Assembly: GCA_012522985.1 (NCBI GenBank)
Contig: JAAYJJ010000136.1
Span: 1 to 7,258 of the forward strand
Source of the DNA: Aliarcobacter butzleri
Lineage (GTDB): Bacteria; Campylobacterota; Campylobacteria; Campylobacterales; Arcobacteraceae
Length of the DNA: 7,258 nucleotides
Direction of reading: 5' to 3'
Part shown: piece after piece, positions 1 to 6,349 of the stretch
Layout of the letters: each line of letters begins with the position of its first letter
How positions within the stretch are numbered: position 1 is the stretch's first letter
The notes under the pieces: generated by a model
Databases searched by the model: none
The model's input: the letters and a program-made list of their open reading frames with translations, nothing else
What the model was told of the DNA's origin: nothing
Position numbers and translations under genes: made by a program

Positions 1-119
1 AAAATTCTCAAAATGTTATAGATGAATTAAATATTTTAATCAAACAGTTACAAAATAGCCCATCTGATATTATTTTTAAAACCAATACTAAAGAGCTTGG
101 ACCAGGAGAAAAACAATGA
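1..119 (+). CDS. C-terminal end of an MCE/MlaD-like substrate-binding protein (5' partial)
   Basis: The third forward frame is open from the left edge and reads 38 codons to a TGA at 117-119. The peptide ends with a predicted amphipathic stretch (DELNILIKQLQNSPSDIIF) and then a short GPGEKQ tail. A helix followed by an 'SPSD-(I/L)-(I/L)-FK ... GPGE' ending is typical of MCE-domain proteins of Campylobacterota lipid-transport ABC systems; this is recognition from memory, not a search. Such proteins are anchored in the inner membrane and carry lipids between membranes. The MCE domain itself lies outside the window, so the call rests on the tail and on the next gene, a PqiC-like lipoprotein whose ATG overlaps this stop codon (ATGA, 4 bp). 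That pairing matches the C. jejuni Cj1648-Cj1649 arrangement downstream of the iamBA permease and ATPase genes. Confidence 0.6.
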   Translation, partial: NSQNVIDELNILIKQLQNSPSDIIFKTNTKELGPGEKQ

Positions 120-709
120 AAACAGTAATAACTTTGGTTTTTTGTACATTGATATTTGGAGCATGTTCTTATAAAAGTGTTACAAAAGAGCAAAATAATT
201 TTAGACTTATGGAGAGTAGTTATAATATAGCTAAGGAACATCCTACTATAAATAAGATACTTCAAGTCAAAAAGCCAACAGGGGTAGGCTATATATATAA
301 TAAAGATTTAATATATAGCAAAGATGATGGAGTTTATCAAAGTTATGTAAATAATTTTTGGGATGAGCCTTTATATAAACAGATAGAAAGTAGGGTAGTC
401 TTTGAGCTAAATAAAGCAAATGTTTTTATAACTACACTTCCTAGTATAAGCTCTATAAAAAGTGATTTGCTTTTAGAGATGGTAGTTTATGATTTTTATC
501 AAATAGTAAAAGAAGATAACTCTAAAGTCAAAATTCAAATAACTCTTAATCTTGTAGATAAAAAAACAAAAGATCTCATATCAAGCAAAAACTTCTTAGT
601 AGAAAAGGAGCTTAACTCTATCACTCCTAAAGAGGCTCTTAACTCATATAATCAAGCTTTTGAAGAGTTTATTGAAAAAGCAATTCATTGGCTTAACAAA
701 AGTCAATAA
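116..709 (+). CDS. PqiC-like ABC-type transport auxiliary lipoprotein
   Basis: The product is 197 residues. It starts with a lipoprotein signal: a Lys at position 2, a hydrophobic stretch at 4-14 and a lipobox-like FGAC with the lipidated Cys at 17. The +2 residue is Ser, not Asp, which by the E. coli rule favours outer-membrane sorting. The mature part has features I associate with the PqiC/DUF330-type auxiliary lipoproteins of MCE transporters: a 'GYIYNKDLIYS' strand around 58-68, a 'YVNNFWDEPLYKQI' segment around 77-90, then an amphipathic helix and alternating strands (120-150). The family is thought to work in the periplasm with MCE proteins in lipid transfer. The start is supported by AGGAG at 104-108, seven bases ahead of the ATG, and by the 4-bp overlap with the MCE-like gene. 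The 3' end overlaps the convergent neighbour by 7 bp. The substrate cannot be told from the sequence. Confidence 0.72.
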   Translation: MKTVITLVFCTLIFGACSYKSVTKEQNNFRLMESSYNIAKEHPTINKILQVKKPTGVGYIYNKDLIYSKDDGVYQSYVNNFWDEPLYKQIESRVVFELNKANVFITTLPSISSIKSDLLLEMVVYDFYQIVKEDNSKVKIQITLNLVDKKTKDLISSKNFLVEKELNSITPKEALNSYNQAFEEFIEKAIHWLNKSQ

Positions 710-1263
710 TTTGCTTTTTGTATCATAGAAGTAAGATCTAAAATAGCCTTTTTAGAGGCTCCTTCTAGGAGTTTTTTCTTATCTTGGTTAAACTCATCTT
801 GTGTATCAATACCTATTATTTTGGTATAACTAGTCAAAAGTTCACTTCTTGATTTTACGGTAATCGAGTTTTTGCCATTGTAAGCACTTAAGATAAAAAG
901 AGCTATCTGTTTTTCCTCTTTATCTTTTGTTATAAAACTATCTTTAATAGTCTCATTTTCTTGAGCTATAATAACTCTTAGATTAAGTAGATAGGTATCT
1001 TCCATCAAAAGTTGTTTACCATCTGTATGATTATAGATATGATAACAGCCACTATCTTTTAAAGAGCTTTCAAAAATATTTAAAACATCTTCTTTTCTAA
1101 CAATAAGATTACTATTCTTGTTTTCTATTGTAATATTATCTATATATAAACTAGCTATTTTTTGTGTACATAAAGAAGAGCTATCTATATAGGGTTGGCT
1201 TATCTTATTAGCACATGAAGAGAAGAATAAAACCACAAAAATCAAAGAGAGTAAATATTTCAT
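703..1263 (-). CDS. Lipoprotein of unknown function
   Basis: I do not recognise this 186-residue protein. It begins with a clear lipoprotein signal: MK, a hydrophobic core at 4-14 (LLSLIFVVLFF) and a SSC lipobox with Cys17; the +2 Ala is compatible with outer-membrane sorting. Two further cysteines, C32 and C73, could form a disulfide. The mature region alternates a probable strand (KIASLYIDNITIE, 35-47), a helix (RKEDVLNIFESSLKDSG, 56-72), strands around 90-101 and 118-138, and a C-terminal helix (163-183). The strand, then 'helix ending in GCYHIY', loosely recalls the CsgG/LpoB-type periplasmic fold, but this is only an impression. The ATG has TTAGGA at 1270-1275, six bases upstream, and a strong extended -10 promoter lies just beyond, so it is probably transcribed on its own as well as by readthrough from the transporter gene 43 bp upstream. 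It converges on the PqiC-like gene with a 7-bp overlap. Confidence 0.8.
   Translation of the reverse strand: MKYLLSLIFVVLFFSSCANKISQPYIDSSSLCTQKIASLYIDNITIENKNSNLIVRKEDVLNIFESSLKDSGCYHIYNHTDGKQLLMEDTYLLNLRVIIAQENETIKDSFITKDKEEKQIALFILSAYNGKNSITVKSRSELLTSYTKIIGIDTQDEFNQDKKKLLEGASKKAILDLTSMIQKANY
757..777 (+). terminator. Candidate intrinsic terminator of the MCE/PqiC-like operon, inside the antisense gene
   Basis: On the + strand, about 50 bp past the stop of the PqiC-like gene, CTCCT (759-763) can pair with AGGAG (767-771) around a three-base loop, with two possible G-U pairs extending the stem. Six T residues follow at 772-777. This is the expected layout of a rho-independent terminator and it is more GC-rich than its surroundings. 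The stem is short, and the same bases encode part of the C-terminal helix of the minus-strand lipoprotein, so it may be chance. Confidence 0.35.
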
Positions 1264-1269
1264 AAAAAA

Positions 1270-1299
1270 TCCTAATAAACAATTTTAGCTATTATAACA
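1270..1299 (-). promoter_or_regulatory. Extended -10 sigma70 promoter and ribosome binding site of the unknown lipoprotein gene
   Basis: Read on the minus strand, 1299-1291 is TGTTATAAT, a perfect TGnTATAAT extended -10 hexamer. No TTGACA-like -35 is visible; the upstream sequence is AT-rich and includes the 12-bp palindrome ATAAAATTTTAT at 1299-1310. Promoters with a strong extended -10 and no -35 are known to be the rule for housekeeping sigma in Campylobacterota. Transcription would start near 1284, giving a leader of about 20 nt with the Shine-Dalgarno AGGA at 1270-1273, six bases before the ATG at 1263. The promoter lies between the TSUP gene and the lipoprotein gene. Confidence 0.72.
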
Positions 1300-1306
1300 T
1301 AAAATT

Positions 1307-2041
1307 TTATAAAAGAATCCTATTTACCATAGCAAGTGCCAAAACTATATAAAGAACTAAAACTATCTTTTTATATTTTGAAGCATTTGTTTTTGATTTT
1401 AGAATTACTCCCAAAAGTACACCTAAAAGACTACTTATACCTATAATAGCACCTTCAAGATAGAGCATTTCTCCAGCAAAACTTAGTGATCCAAAACCAG
1501 CAACAGAACTAAAAACTACAAAAAATAAGCCCAAACTAGCTGCATCTTTAAGTGGAAAATGAAGATAACTAGATACTATTGGAGTAATCATTATAGATCC
1601 ACCAACACCTATACTCATAGCAATAATCCCAACAAAAAATCCGATAATAAAAAGTATTAATTTATTGTTTAGTGTAGATTTATCACTACCAATAGGGCTT
1701 GATTTTAGAAGTCTAAAGATAGCAAAAAATAAAATAATTAAGAAACTATACTCCAAAAACTCATTAGAGACATTGGATACTATAAAGCCACTAAGCAAAC
1801 CACCAAAAAAACCACCAATTCCTATAACTATACCACTTTTTAGTAGGTTTTTATTTTGTTTGGCATTAAGGTAGCTACCATAAATAGAGCTAAAAACCAT
1901 CTGCATTACAGAGATACTAACAGCTTCTTTCATAACAAAACCAGAGTATAAAAGCAAAGGTATAAGTAAAGTTCCCCCACCTATACCAAAAAATCCACTT
2001 ACAAAACCTGTTAATACTCCAAATATTACCAATAAAGTCAT
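1307..2041 (-). CDS. TSUP-family (TauE/SafE-like) membrane transporter
   Basis: A 244-residue, very hydrophobic protein with about eight predicted membrane segments and the internal duplication of the TSUP family. The first half carries GFFGIGGGTLLIPLLL (16-31) and the second half the matching AMSIGVGGSIMITPIV (141-156). These glycine-rich 'GxGGG-x-(L/I)-P' loops are the family signature, and the length is normal. Characterised members carry sulfite, sulfoacetate, taurine-related anions or thiosulfate across the inner membrane; direction and substrate here are unknown. Its ATG shares one base with the cysE stop (TAATG) and only a weak purine stretch precedes it, so translation is probably coupled to cysE. 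The location after serine acetyltransferase suggests a role in sulfur supply or removal, but that is inference. It is the last gene of the operon. Confidence 0.88.
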   Translation of the reverse strand: MTLLVIFGVLTGFVSGFFGIGGGTLLIPLLLYSGFVMKEAVSISVMQMVFSSIYGSYLNAKQNKNLLKSGIVIGIGGFFGGLLSGFIVSNVSNEFLEYSFLIILFFAIFRLLKSSPIGSDKSTLNNKLILFIIGFFVGIIAMSIGVGGSIMITPIVSSYLHFPLKDAASLGLFFVVFSSVAGFGSLSFAGEMLYLEGAIIGISSLLGVLLGVILKSKTNASKYKKIVLVLYIVLALAMVNRILL

Positions 2042-2769
2042 TATTTTTGATCTTTACTTTGCATTGCATCTATAAAGTTTTTGTATATATCATCAAGTTC
2101 AGACTCTTTTGTACTTATATCTATACAAGCTCTATCTGTTAGAGCATGTTCTAGGAAAGCTACTCTTTTTAGTAAGTAACCAAACATCTCTTTTGATATA
2201 TCAGGTAAATTAGCATGATCAAGTGGAGAGATTTTACAATCTTTATGTTTAATAATCCTAGCAGGTACTCCAACAGCAGTAGAACAACTTGGAACATCCG
2301 ATATTACTACAGAGTTAGCTCCTATTTTACTATTTTCTTCTATAGTAATATTGCCCAAAACCTTAGCTCCAGCTCCTATGGTAACGTTTGAGCAGATTGT
2401 TGGATGACGTTTACCTTGACTTAAACTTACTCCACCAAGAGTAACTCCTTGATATATAAGTATATCATCGCCTAAAATAGCAGTTTCACCTATAACCACA
2501 CCAAAGGCATGATCTATAAAAACTCTTCTTCCTATAGTACAAGCAGGGTGGATATCAGTATTTGTAAAAAACTGACTAAGTCCAGAGATAAACCTAGCTA
2601 GTTTTTTAAAATTTTTCTTATATAAGGAATTGGCTACTCTATAGTTTACTATAGCCCAAATTCCAGGGTAATTAAAAATAAGTTCAAACCTAGATCTAAA
2701 AGCAGGATCATTTTTTATAGGTAAAGAAAAGTCCTCTTTTATAAGTTCTAAGAGTGATAGTTTTTGCAT
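2041..2769 (-). CDS. cysE: Serine O-acetyltransferase
   Basis: Transfers acetyl from acetyl-CoA to L-serine, giving O-acetylserine for cysteine synthesis in the cytoplasm. From the chosen start it is 242 residues: an N-terminal helical domain (1-70, with KEDFSLP and the NDPAFRSR segment), then a left-handed beta-helix of hexapeptide repeats (about 72-172). The catalytic pair is visible as Asp72 (TDIHP) and His87 (IDHA), 15 residues apart as in E. coli (D143/H158); GKRHP around His122 and GVPAR (167-171) are also present. The C-terminus has an added mostly helical tail (about 180-242) and ends in Lys, not the Ile that docks into CysK in E. coli. I chose the ATG at 2769 because it has AAAGAG five bases upstream, lies 1 bp after the speA stop and gives the family's usual N-terminus. 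An in-frame ATG at 2805 would add 12 residues inside speA with a poorer site. Confidence 0.93.
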   Translation of the reverse strand: MQKLSLLELIKEDFSLPIKNDPAFRSRFELIFNYPGIWAIVNYRVANSLYKKNFKKLARFISGLSQFFTNTDIHPACTIGRRVFIDHAFGVVIGETAILGDDILIYQGVTLGGVSLSQGKRHPTICSNVTIGAGAKVLGNITIEENSKIGANSVVISDVPSCSTAVGVPARIIKHKDCKISPLDHANLPDISKEMFGYLLKRVAFLEHALTDRACIDISTKESELDDIYKNFIDAMQSKDQK

Positions 2770-2770
2770 T

Positions 2771-4573
2771 TTAGCTCTTTGTTGTTTTAAGATAAGTTGT
2801 ATCATTTATAAACTTATCTAACATCTTATAAATTTTAGTTTGTTTATGAAGTTTGCTTTTTAATCTACTTTTTAAATCTATAATATCATAATCTATATCT
2901 TCTAAAATATCAACTATTTTTTGAGAAGCAAGAAGATTTTTTATTTGAGCTTTATTATCTTTAAATACAACATCAGCTTCTGTTGGATGAGAAAAAAGGT
3001 TATGTCTCATACCTAAGATATCTTGATAAGCTCCAACTAAGAAAAATGCCAAAAAGTACTCCTCTTTTTCTAAATCAACATCATGAAGATATAGAGGTTT
3101 TTTACTATCAAACTCTATTTCACCATCACTATCACAAGTAATATCCCAAAGTGAGGCACTTCTTGTTGGTTTTTGATTAAGATGTGTTATTGGCATTACA
3201 GGAAACTCTTGTCCTATACCCCAAAAATCAGGTAAAGATTGAAAGATTGAAAAATTTAAAAGATATTTTTCTTGAGCTTTTTCATGTATTCTTTTAAGTT
3301 CTGTATAATCTTTAATAGAGAGTAACTGTATAGCTTTTTTGGTAATATGGTGTGTTAAAATCTCTGCATTACTTCTATCTTGAAGATCAATATAACCTAG
3401 ATCAAAAAGTGTAAGTACAGATTCAAGATGATCGAGTGCATCGTGCATAAACTCTAAAGCATTATCTTCTTTCATTTCATTGTATAAGTCATTTAGCTCT
3501 TTAATAAGTGGTGGATTTGTTTCTTTTAATTGGAGGTTATCTTTATCATACTCTGAAGAAAAAAGTTCCAGCACAGGTGTAATCAAAACGGTAGTAGGAG
3601 CAGCTATAAATCTACCAGATTCTGTATATATATTTGGCTCTTTTACACCTTTTTGTTTTGCTATATAGTTCATAGTAAAAACAACATCATTACTAAACTC
3701 TTCTAGAGAATAAAATCTAGTTCGTTCAAACTGAGAGTACTCTATAGCAAGTCCTCCACCAATATTTATATTTTCTAGATGAGTTGCACCCATTTGTTTA
3801 AGTTCTGCATAGATATGACCTGATTCTCTAAGAGCCTTTTTTAGAGGTGCTATGGTATTCATAGCTGAACCTATATGAAAATGAATCATAGTAAGTTTAT
3901 CTACTATATTTACATCTTTTAACATACCAAAAGCTTCTAATATCTCTGTTGAGCTTAGTCCAAATTTAGACTCTATCCCACCACTTTTTGCCCATAGTCC
4001 ACTTCCACCACTATGGAGTCTTACTCTTAGCCCAATATTTGGAGCTTCCATTTGGTACTCTTCAAAAACTTCTATAATTGTCTCAAGCTCTGTTAGCCCT
4101 TCTATAGTAAGAGTGATATTATAGCCCATAGCCTTTGCTATAAAGCCCAATATTATCATCTCTTTATCCTTAAAACCATTGACTGTTATAGGAGCATCTT
4201 CGTTGTTATAAGCCATTGCCAAAATAAGTTCAGCTTTACTACCAGCTTCTAAACCATAATTGTATTTTTCACCATTTTCTATTAAAGGGAATAAAAAGTT
4301 AGGAAACTGATTTACCTTCAAAGGAAAAACTGCATTAAATGTTCCATTGTAATTGTTCTCTTTTATAGACTTTTCAAAAGTATTAAAAAGTTTATCTATC
4401 TGTTTTTGAGTAATATGTGGGAATCTAAGTAATAAAGGACCTTTATGTCCATCTTCGCGAATCTTAGTAGTAAGCTCTACAAGAGATGGTTTATTACCAT
4501 GATTTACTTTGACAACTCCATTTTCAATAATAAAGTTATCATCACCCCAAAAATTTATGCCATATTTATTCAA
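2771..4573 (-). CDS. speA: Biosynthetic arginine decarboxylase (TTG start)
   Basis: A PLP-dependent fold III decarboxylase converting arginine to agmatine and CO2, the entry to putrescine and, in Campylobacterota, to spermidine by the carboxyspermidine route. The 600-residue product is close to family length (about 630 in E. coli). It shows the PLP lysine Lys86 in VFPLKVNQ, the HFHIGS strand (231-236), the phosphate-binding glycine loop IGGG (271-274), ESGRF (318-322), and the second active-site segment ITCDSDGEI (478-486) with catalytic Cys480. The N-terminus, NKYGINFWGDDNF, aligns with the remembered C. jejuni SpeA start, which places initiation at 4573. That codon is TTG, overlapping the hisS stop as TTGA. 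A clear AAGGA sits six bases upstream, within the last codons of hisS. No better ATG exists nearby. Confidence 0.95.
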   Translation of the reverse strand: MNKYGINFWGDDNFIIENGVVKVNHGNKPSLVELTTKIREDGHKGPLLLRFPHITQKQIDKLFNTFEKSIKENNYNGTFNAVFPLKVNQFPNFLFPLIENGEKYNYGLEAGSKAELILAMAYNNEDAPITVNGFKDKEMIILGFIAKAMGYNITLTIEGLTELETIIEVFEEYQMEAPNIGLRVRLHSGGSGLWAKSGGIESKFGLSSTEILEAFGMLKDVNIVDKLTMIHFHIGSAMNTIAPLKKALRESGHIYAELKQMGATHLENINIGGGLAIEYSQFERTRFYSLEEFSNDVVFTMNYIAKQKGVKEPNIYTESGRFIAAPTTVLITPVLELFSSEYDKDNLQLKETNPPLIKELNDLYNEMKEDNALEFMHDALDHLESVLTLFDLGYIDLQDRSNAEILTHHITKKAIQLLSIKDYTELKRIHEKAQEKYLLNFSIFQSLPDFWGIGQEFPVMPITHLNQKPTRSASLWDITCDSDGEIEFDSKKPLYLHDVDLEKEEYFLAFFLVGAYQDILGMRHNLFSHPTEADVVFKDNKAQIKNLLASQKIVDILEDIDYDIIDLKSRLKSKLHKQTKIYKMLDKFINDTTYLKTTKS

Positions 4574-5790
4574 GACAATTCCTTATATAATATAGATTTT
4601 TCTTCTTTTGTTTTTAAGTTTTTTATAAAAACTGTACTATTTTTGATCTCATCTTCACCGATTAAAACAACTATATTAGCTCCTTGCTTATCTGCACTAT
4701 TTAAGTGCTTAATAAAGCTTTTTGGACTATATTCTACTATAGCTTTATGTTTTTTTCTAAAATCATATGCCTTTGATACTATCAAATCTACTCCATCTTG
4801 AAGCATAGTACCAAAATAGTAGATATCTTCATCTTTTTCTTGATACTTTATAAGCTCCAAAATCCTCTCTATTCCTATAGCAAAGCCAACTGCTGGAGTA
4901 GCTCGTCCATTTAGGTATTCTACTAGTTTATCATACCTTCCACCACCAGCCATAGCATTTTGAGAGCCTATTTGAGTGCTTACAAACTCAAAAGCAGTTT
5001 TGTTATAATAATCAAGTCCTCTTACTAGGTTGGAATCAATTTCAAATGATATATTATTTTGTGTTAAAACCTCTTTTAATAACTCAAAATCTTTATTACA
5101 ACTATCGCATAAAGAGTGAGTGATTTTAGGCATATCTTTTAAAAGCTCTTTACAAGAGTCTATTTTACAATCAAGTACTCTTATGGGATTGGTTATAATT
5201 CTTCTATTACAGTCACCACAAAGGCTCTCTTTTAGGTTTTCAAGTTTGTTTACAAGATTTTGTTTATATGGTGGCATACACTCATCACAACCTAAAGAGT
5301 TGATAAGGAGTTTATATTCTATTTTAAAAAAATCAAAAATATCTTTTATCATCATAATCATATTTACATCTTCATAAACACTTTTTTCACCAAAAGACTC
5401 TACACCAAACTGATGAAACTGTCTAAGTCTTCCTTTTTGAGGTCTTTCATACCTAAACATTGGACCATAATAGAACCATTTTTTGTTTACACCAGCTTTA
5501 TCAAACTTGTTTTGTATAAAACATCTAACAACCCCAGCAGTACCTTCAGGTCGCAAACATACATCATTTTGCCCTTTATCAATAAATTGATACATCTCTT
5601 TATTTACTATATCAGAGCTTTCTCCTACACTTCTTCTAAAAAGTGCAGTCTCTTCCAAAAGTGGTGTTAAAATATATGAAAAACCATAGTTTTGTGCTAT
5701 TTTAGAGGCATTTTCTATAAAGTAGCTAAATAGTTTACTATCTTCATCAATAATATCTTTCATTCCTCTTAGGCTTTGAATATTACTCAT
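4570..5790 (-). CDS. hisS: Histidyl-tRNA synthetase
   Basis: A class II aminoacyl-tRNA synthetase that charges tRNA-His in the cytoplasm; essential. The protein has 406 residues, slightly shorter than E. coli (424). In order: LRGMKDI at 7-13, the catalytic core with motif 2 MFRYERPQKGRLRQFHQF (111-128), the histidine-specific LVRGLDYYNKTAFEF (255-269), AGGGRYD (281-287), motif 3 AVGFAIGIERI (300-310), and a C-terminal anticodon-binding domain (about 325-406). The insertion between motif 2 and the histidine motif carries eight cysteines: C168/C171, C191/C194, C208/C213 and C228/C231. Related bacterial HisRS have a similar 'NPxRVLDCK' segment (201-209 here). The ATG at 5790 follows AAAGGA by eight bases and lies 8 bp inside the end of tmk; the stop overlaps the speA start. 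Confidence 0.97.
   Translation of the reverse strand: MSNIQSLRGMKDIIDEDSKLFSYFIENASKIAQNYGFSYILTPLLEETALFRRSVGESSDIVNKEMYQFIDKGQNDVCLRPEGTAGVVRCFIQNKFDKAGVNKKWFYYGPMFRYERPQKGRLRQFHQFGVESFGEKSVYEDVNMIMMIKDIFDFFKIEYKLLINSLGCDECMPPYKQNLVNKLENLKESLCGDCNRRIITNPIRVLDCKIDSCKELLKDMPKITHSLCDSCNKDFELLKEVLTQNNISFEIDSNLVRGLDYYNKTAFEFVSTQIGSQNAMAGGGRYDKLVEYLNGRATPAVGFAIGIERILELIKYQEKDEDIYYFGTMLQDGVDLIVSKAYDFRKKHKAIVEYSPKSFIKHLNSADKQGANIVVLIGEDEIKNSTVFIKNLKTKEEKSILYKELS
4580..4584 (-). promoter_or_regulatory. Ribosome binding site that fixes the TTG start of speA
   Basis: Minus-strand AAGGA with a six-base spacer (ATTGTC) to the TTG at 4573-4571. It lies inside the last codons of hisS (the Lys-Glu of YKELS). 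The strength of this site, together with the conserved N-terminal protein sequence, supports the non-ATG start. Confidence 0.7.
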
Positions 5791-6349
5791 TTATAAAATC
5801 CTTTATCTCTTTGTGAATTTCATCTATATTTAAACTTGCATCTATAAATCTATGCTTTATTGCAAGTTTTTTTATTGTTTTTTTCATTTTATTTTGAATA
5901 TCTATTAGATAATCAACTCCTCTTGATTCTATAGAGTCATTTTCTTTTTGGCTTAATCTATAGATTAGCTCCTCTTTAGATAGCTCAAGTAAGATTATCT
6001 TATCTGGTAAGATATTGGTAGTGGCTATAAGGTTTAGTGCAAGAGTAGCTTCCATAGGAAGCTCTTTTGCATAAGATATCCCAGAAATTAAGCTTCTATC
6101 ACTAAAAATAAGCTTATTGATATTTGGCTTTATGATTTGTTCTATATGTTCAGCTCTATCAGCCAAAAATAAAAACATTTCAGCTATATTAGAACTAGCC
6201 TCTCCACCAAGAGCCATGGCTCTTAGTTTGACTCCCAAAGTAGTTCCCCCTGGTTCTTTTGTAAAGATAGCCTCTTGATAGCTTTGTTTTAATAGCTCAA
6301 ATTGTGTTGTTTTACCAGCAGTATCAATACCCTCTATTGCTATATACAT
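5783..6349 (-). CDS. tmk: Thymidylate kinase
   Basis: Phosphorylates dTMP to dTDP with ATP, an essential step of dTTP supply. The product has 188 residues, somewhat shorter than E. coli Tmk (213). Seen in order: the P-loop GIDTAGKTT (7-15), EPGG (32-35) in the dTMP-binding region, the ADRAEH segment (63-68), the FSDRSLISGISYA stretch (82-94) with the DR(S) motif, and a LID-like region around 131-148 ending ESRGVDYL. The P-loop has no arginine between its glycines, as in bacterial (E. coli-type) enzymes, where the LID supplies the basic residue; Arg143 is a candidate. The ATG has AAAAGG seven bases upstream. The gene begins 10 bp inside coaD and its stop lies 8 bp inside hisS, so all three are probably translationally coupled. 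Confidence 0.95.
   Translation of the reverse strand: MYIAIEGIDTAGKTTQFELLKQSYQEAIFTKEPGGTTLGVKLRAMALGGEASSNIAEMFLFLADRAEHIEQIIKPNINKLIFSDRSLISGISYAKELPMEATLALNLIATTNILPDKIILLELSKEELIYRLSQKENDSIESRGVDYLIDIQNKMKKTIKKLAIKHRFIDASLNIDEIHKEIKDFINE

Noticed and set aside
8..265. Minus-strand open frame of 85 codons across the MCE-tail/lipoprotein junction
   Set aside because: It lies antisense to two recognisable + strand genes, has no ribosome site I can see, and its composition looks like shadow translation of AT-rich codons.
674..697. Weak hairpin followed by a short T run on the minus strand, just after the unknown lipoprotein gene
   Set aside because: The stem (AAGC/GCTT plus CAAT/ATTG with a bulge) is AT-rich with a two-base loop, so I do not consider it a supported terminator.
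1665..1874. Plus-strand open frame antisense to the TSUP gene
   Set aside because: Shadow of a clear membrane-protein gene in the opposite strand, with no independent signal.
2770..2805. Longer cysE start (ATG at 2805)
   Set aside because: It would overlap speA by 35 bp and has only a weak GATAAG upstream. The ATG at 2769 has AAAGAG at good spacing and gives the usual CysE N-terminus.
4118..4123. TATAAT on the minus strand inside speA
   Set aside because: It lacks the TGn extension and simply encodes part of the conserved GYNI segment, so it is likely chance in an AT-rich gene.
4445..4801. Plus-strand open frame of 118 codons across the hisS-speA junction
   Set aside because: It is antisense to conserved parts of HisRS and SpeA. 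The hydrophobic composition is what antisense reading of charged, AT-rich coding sequence gives, and no promoter or ribosome site supports it.
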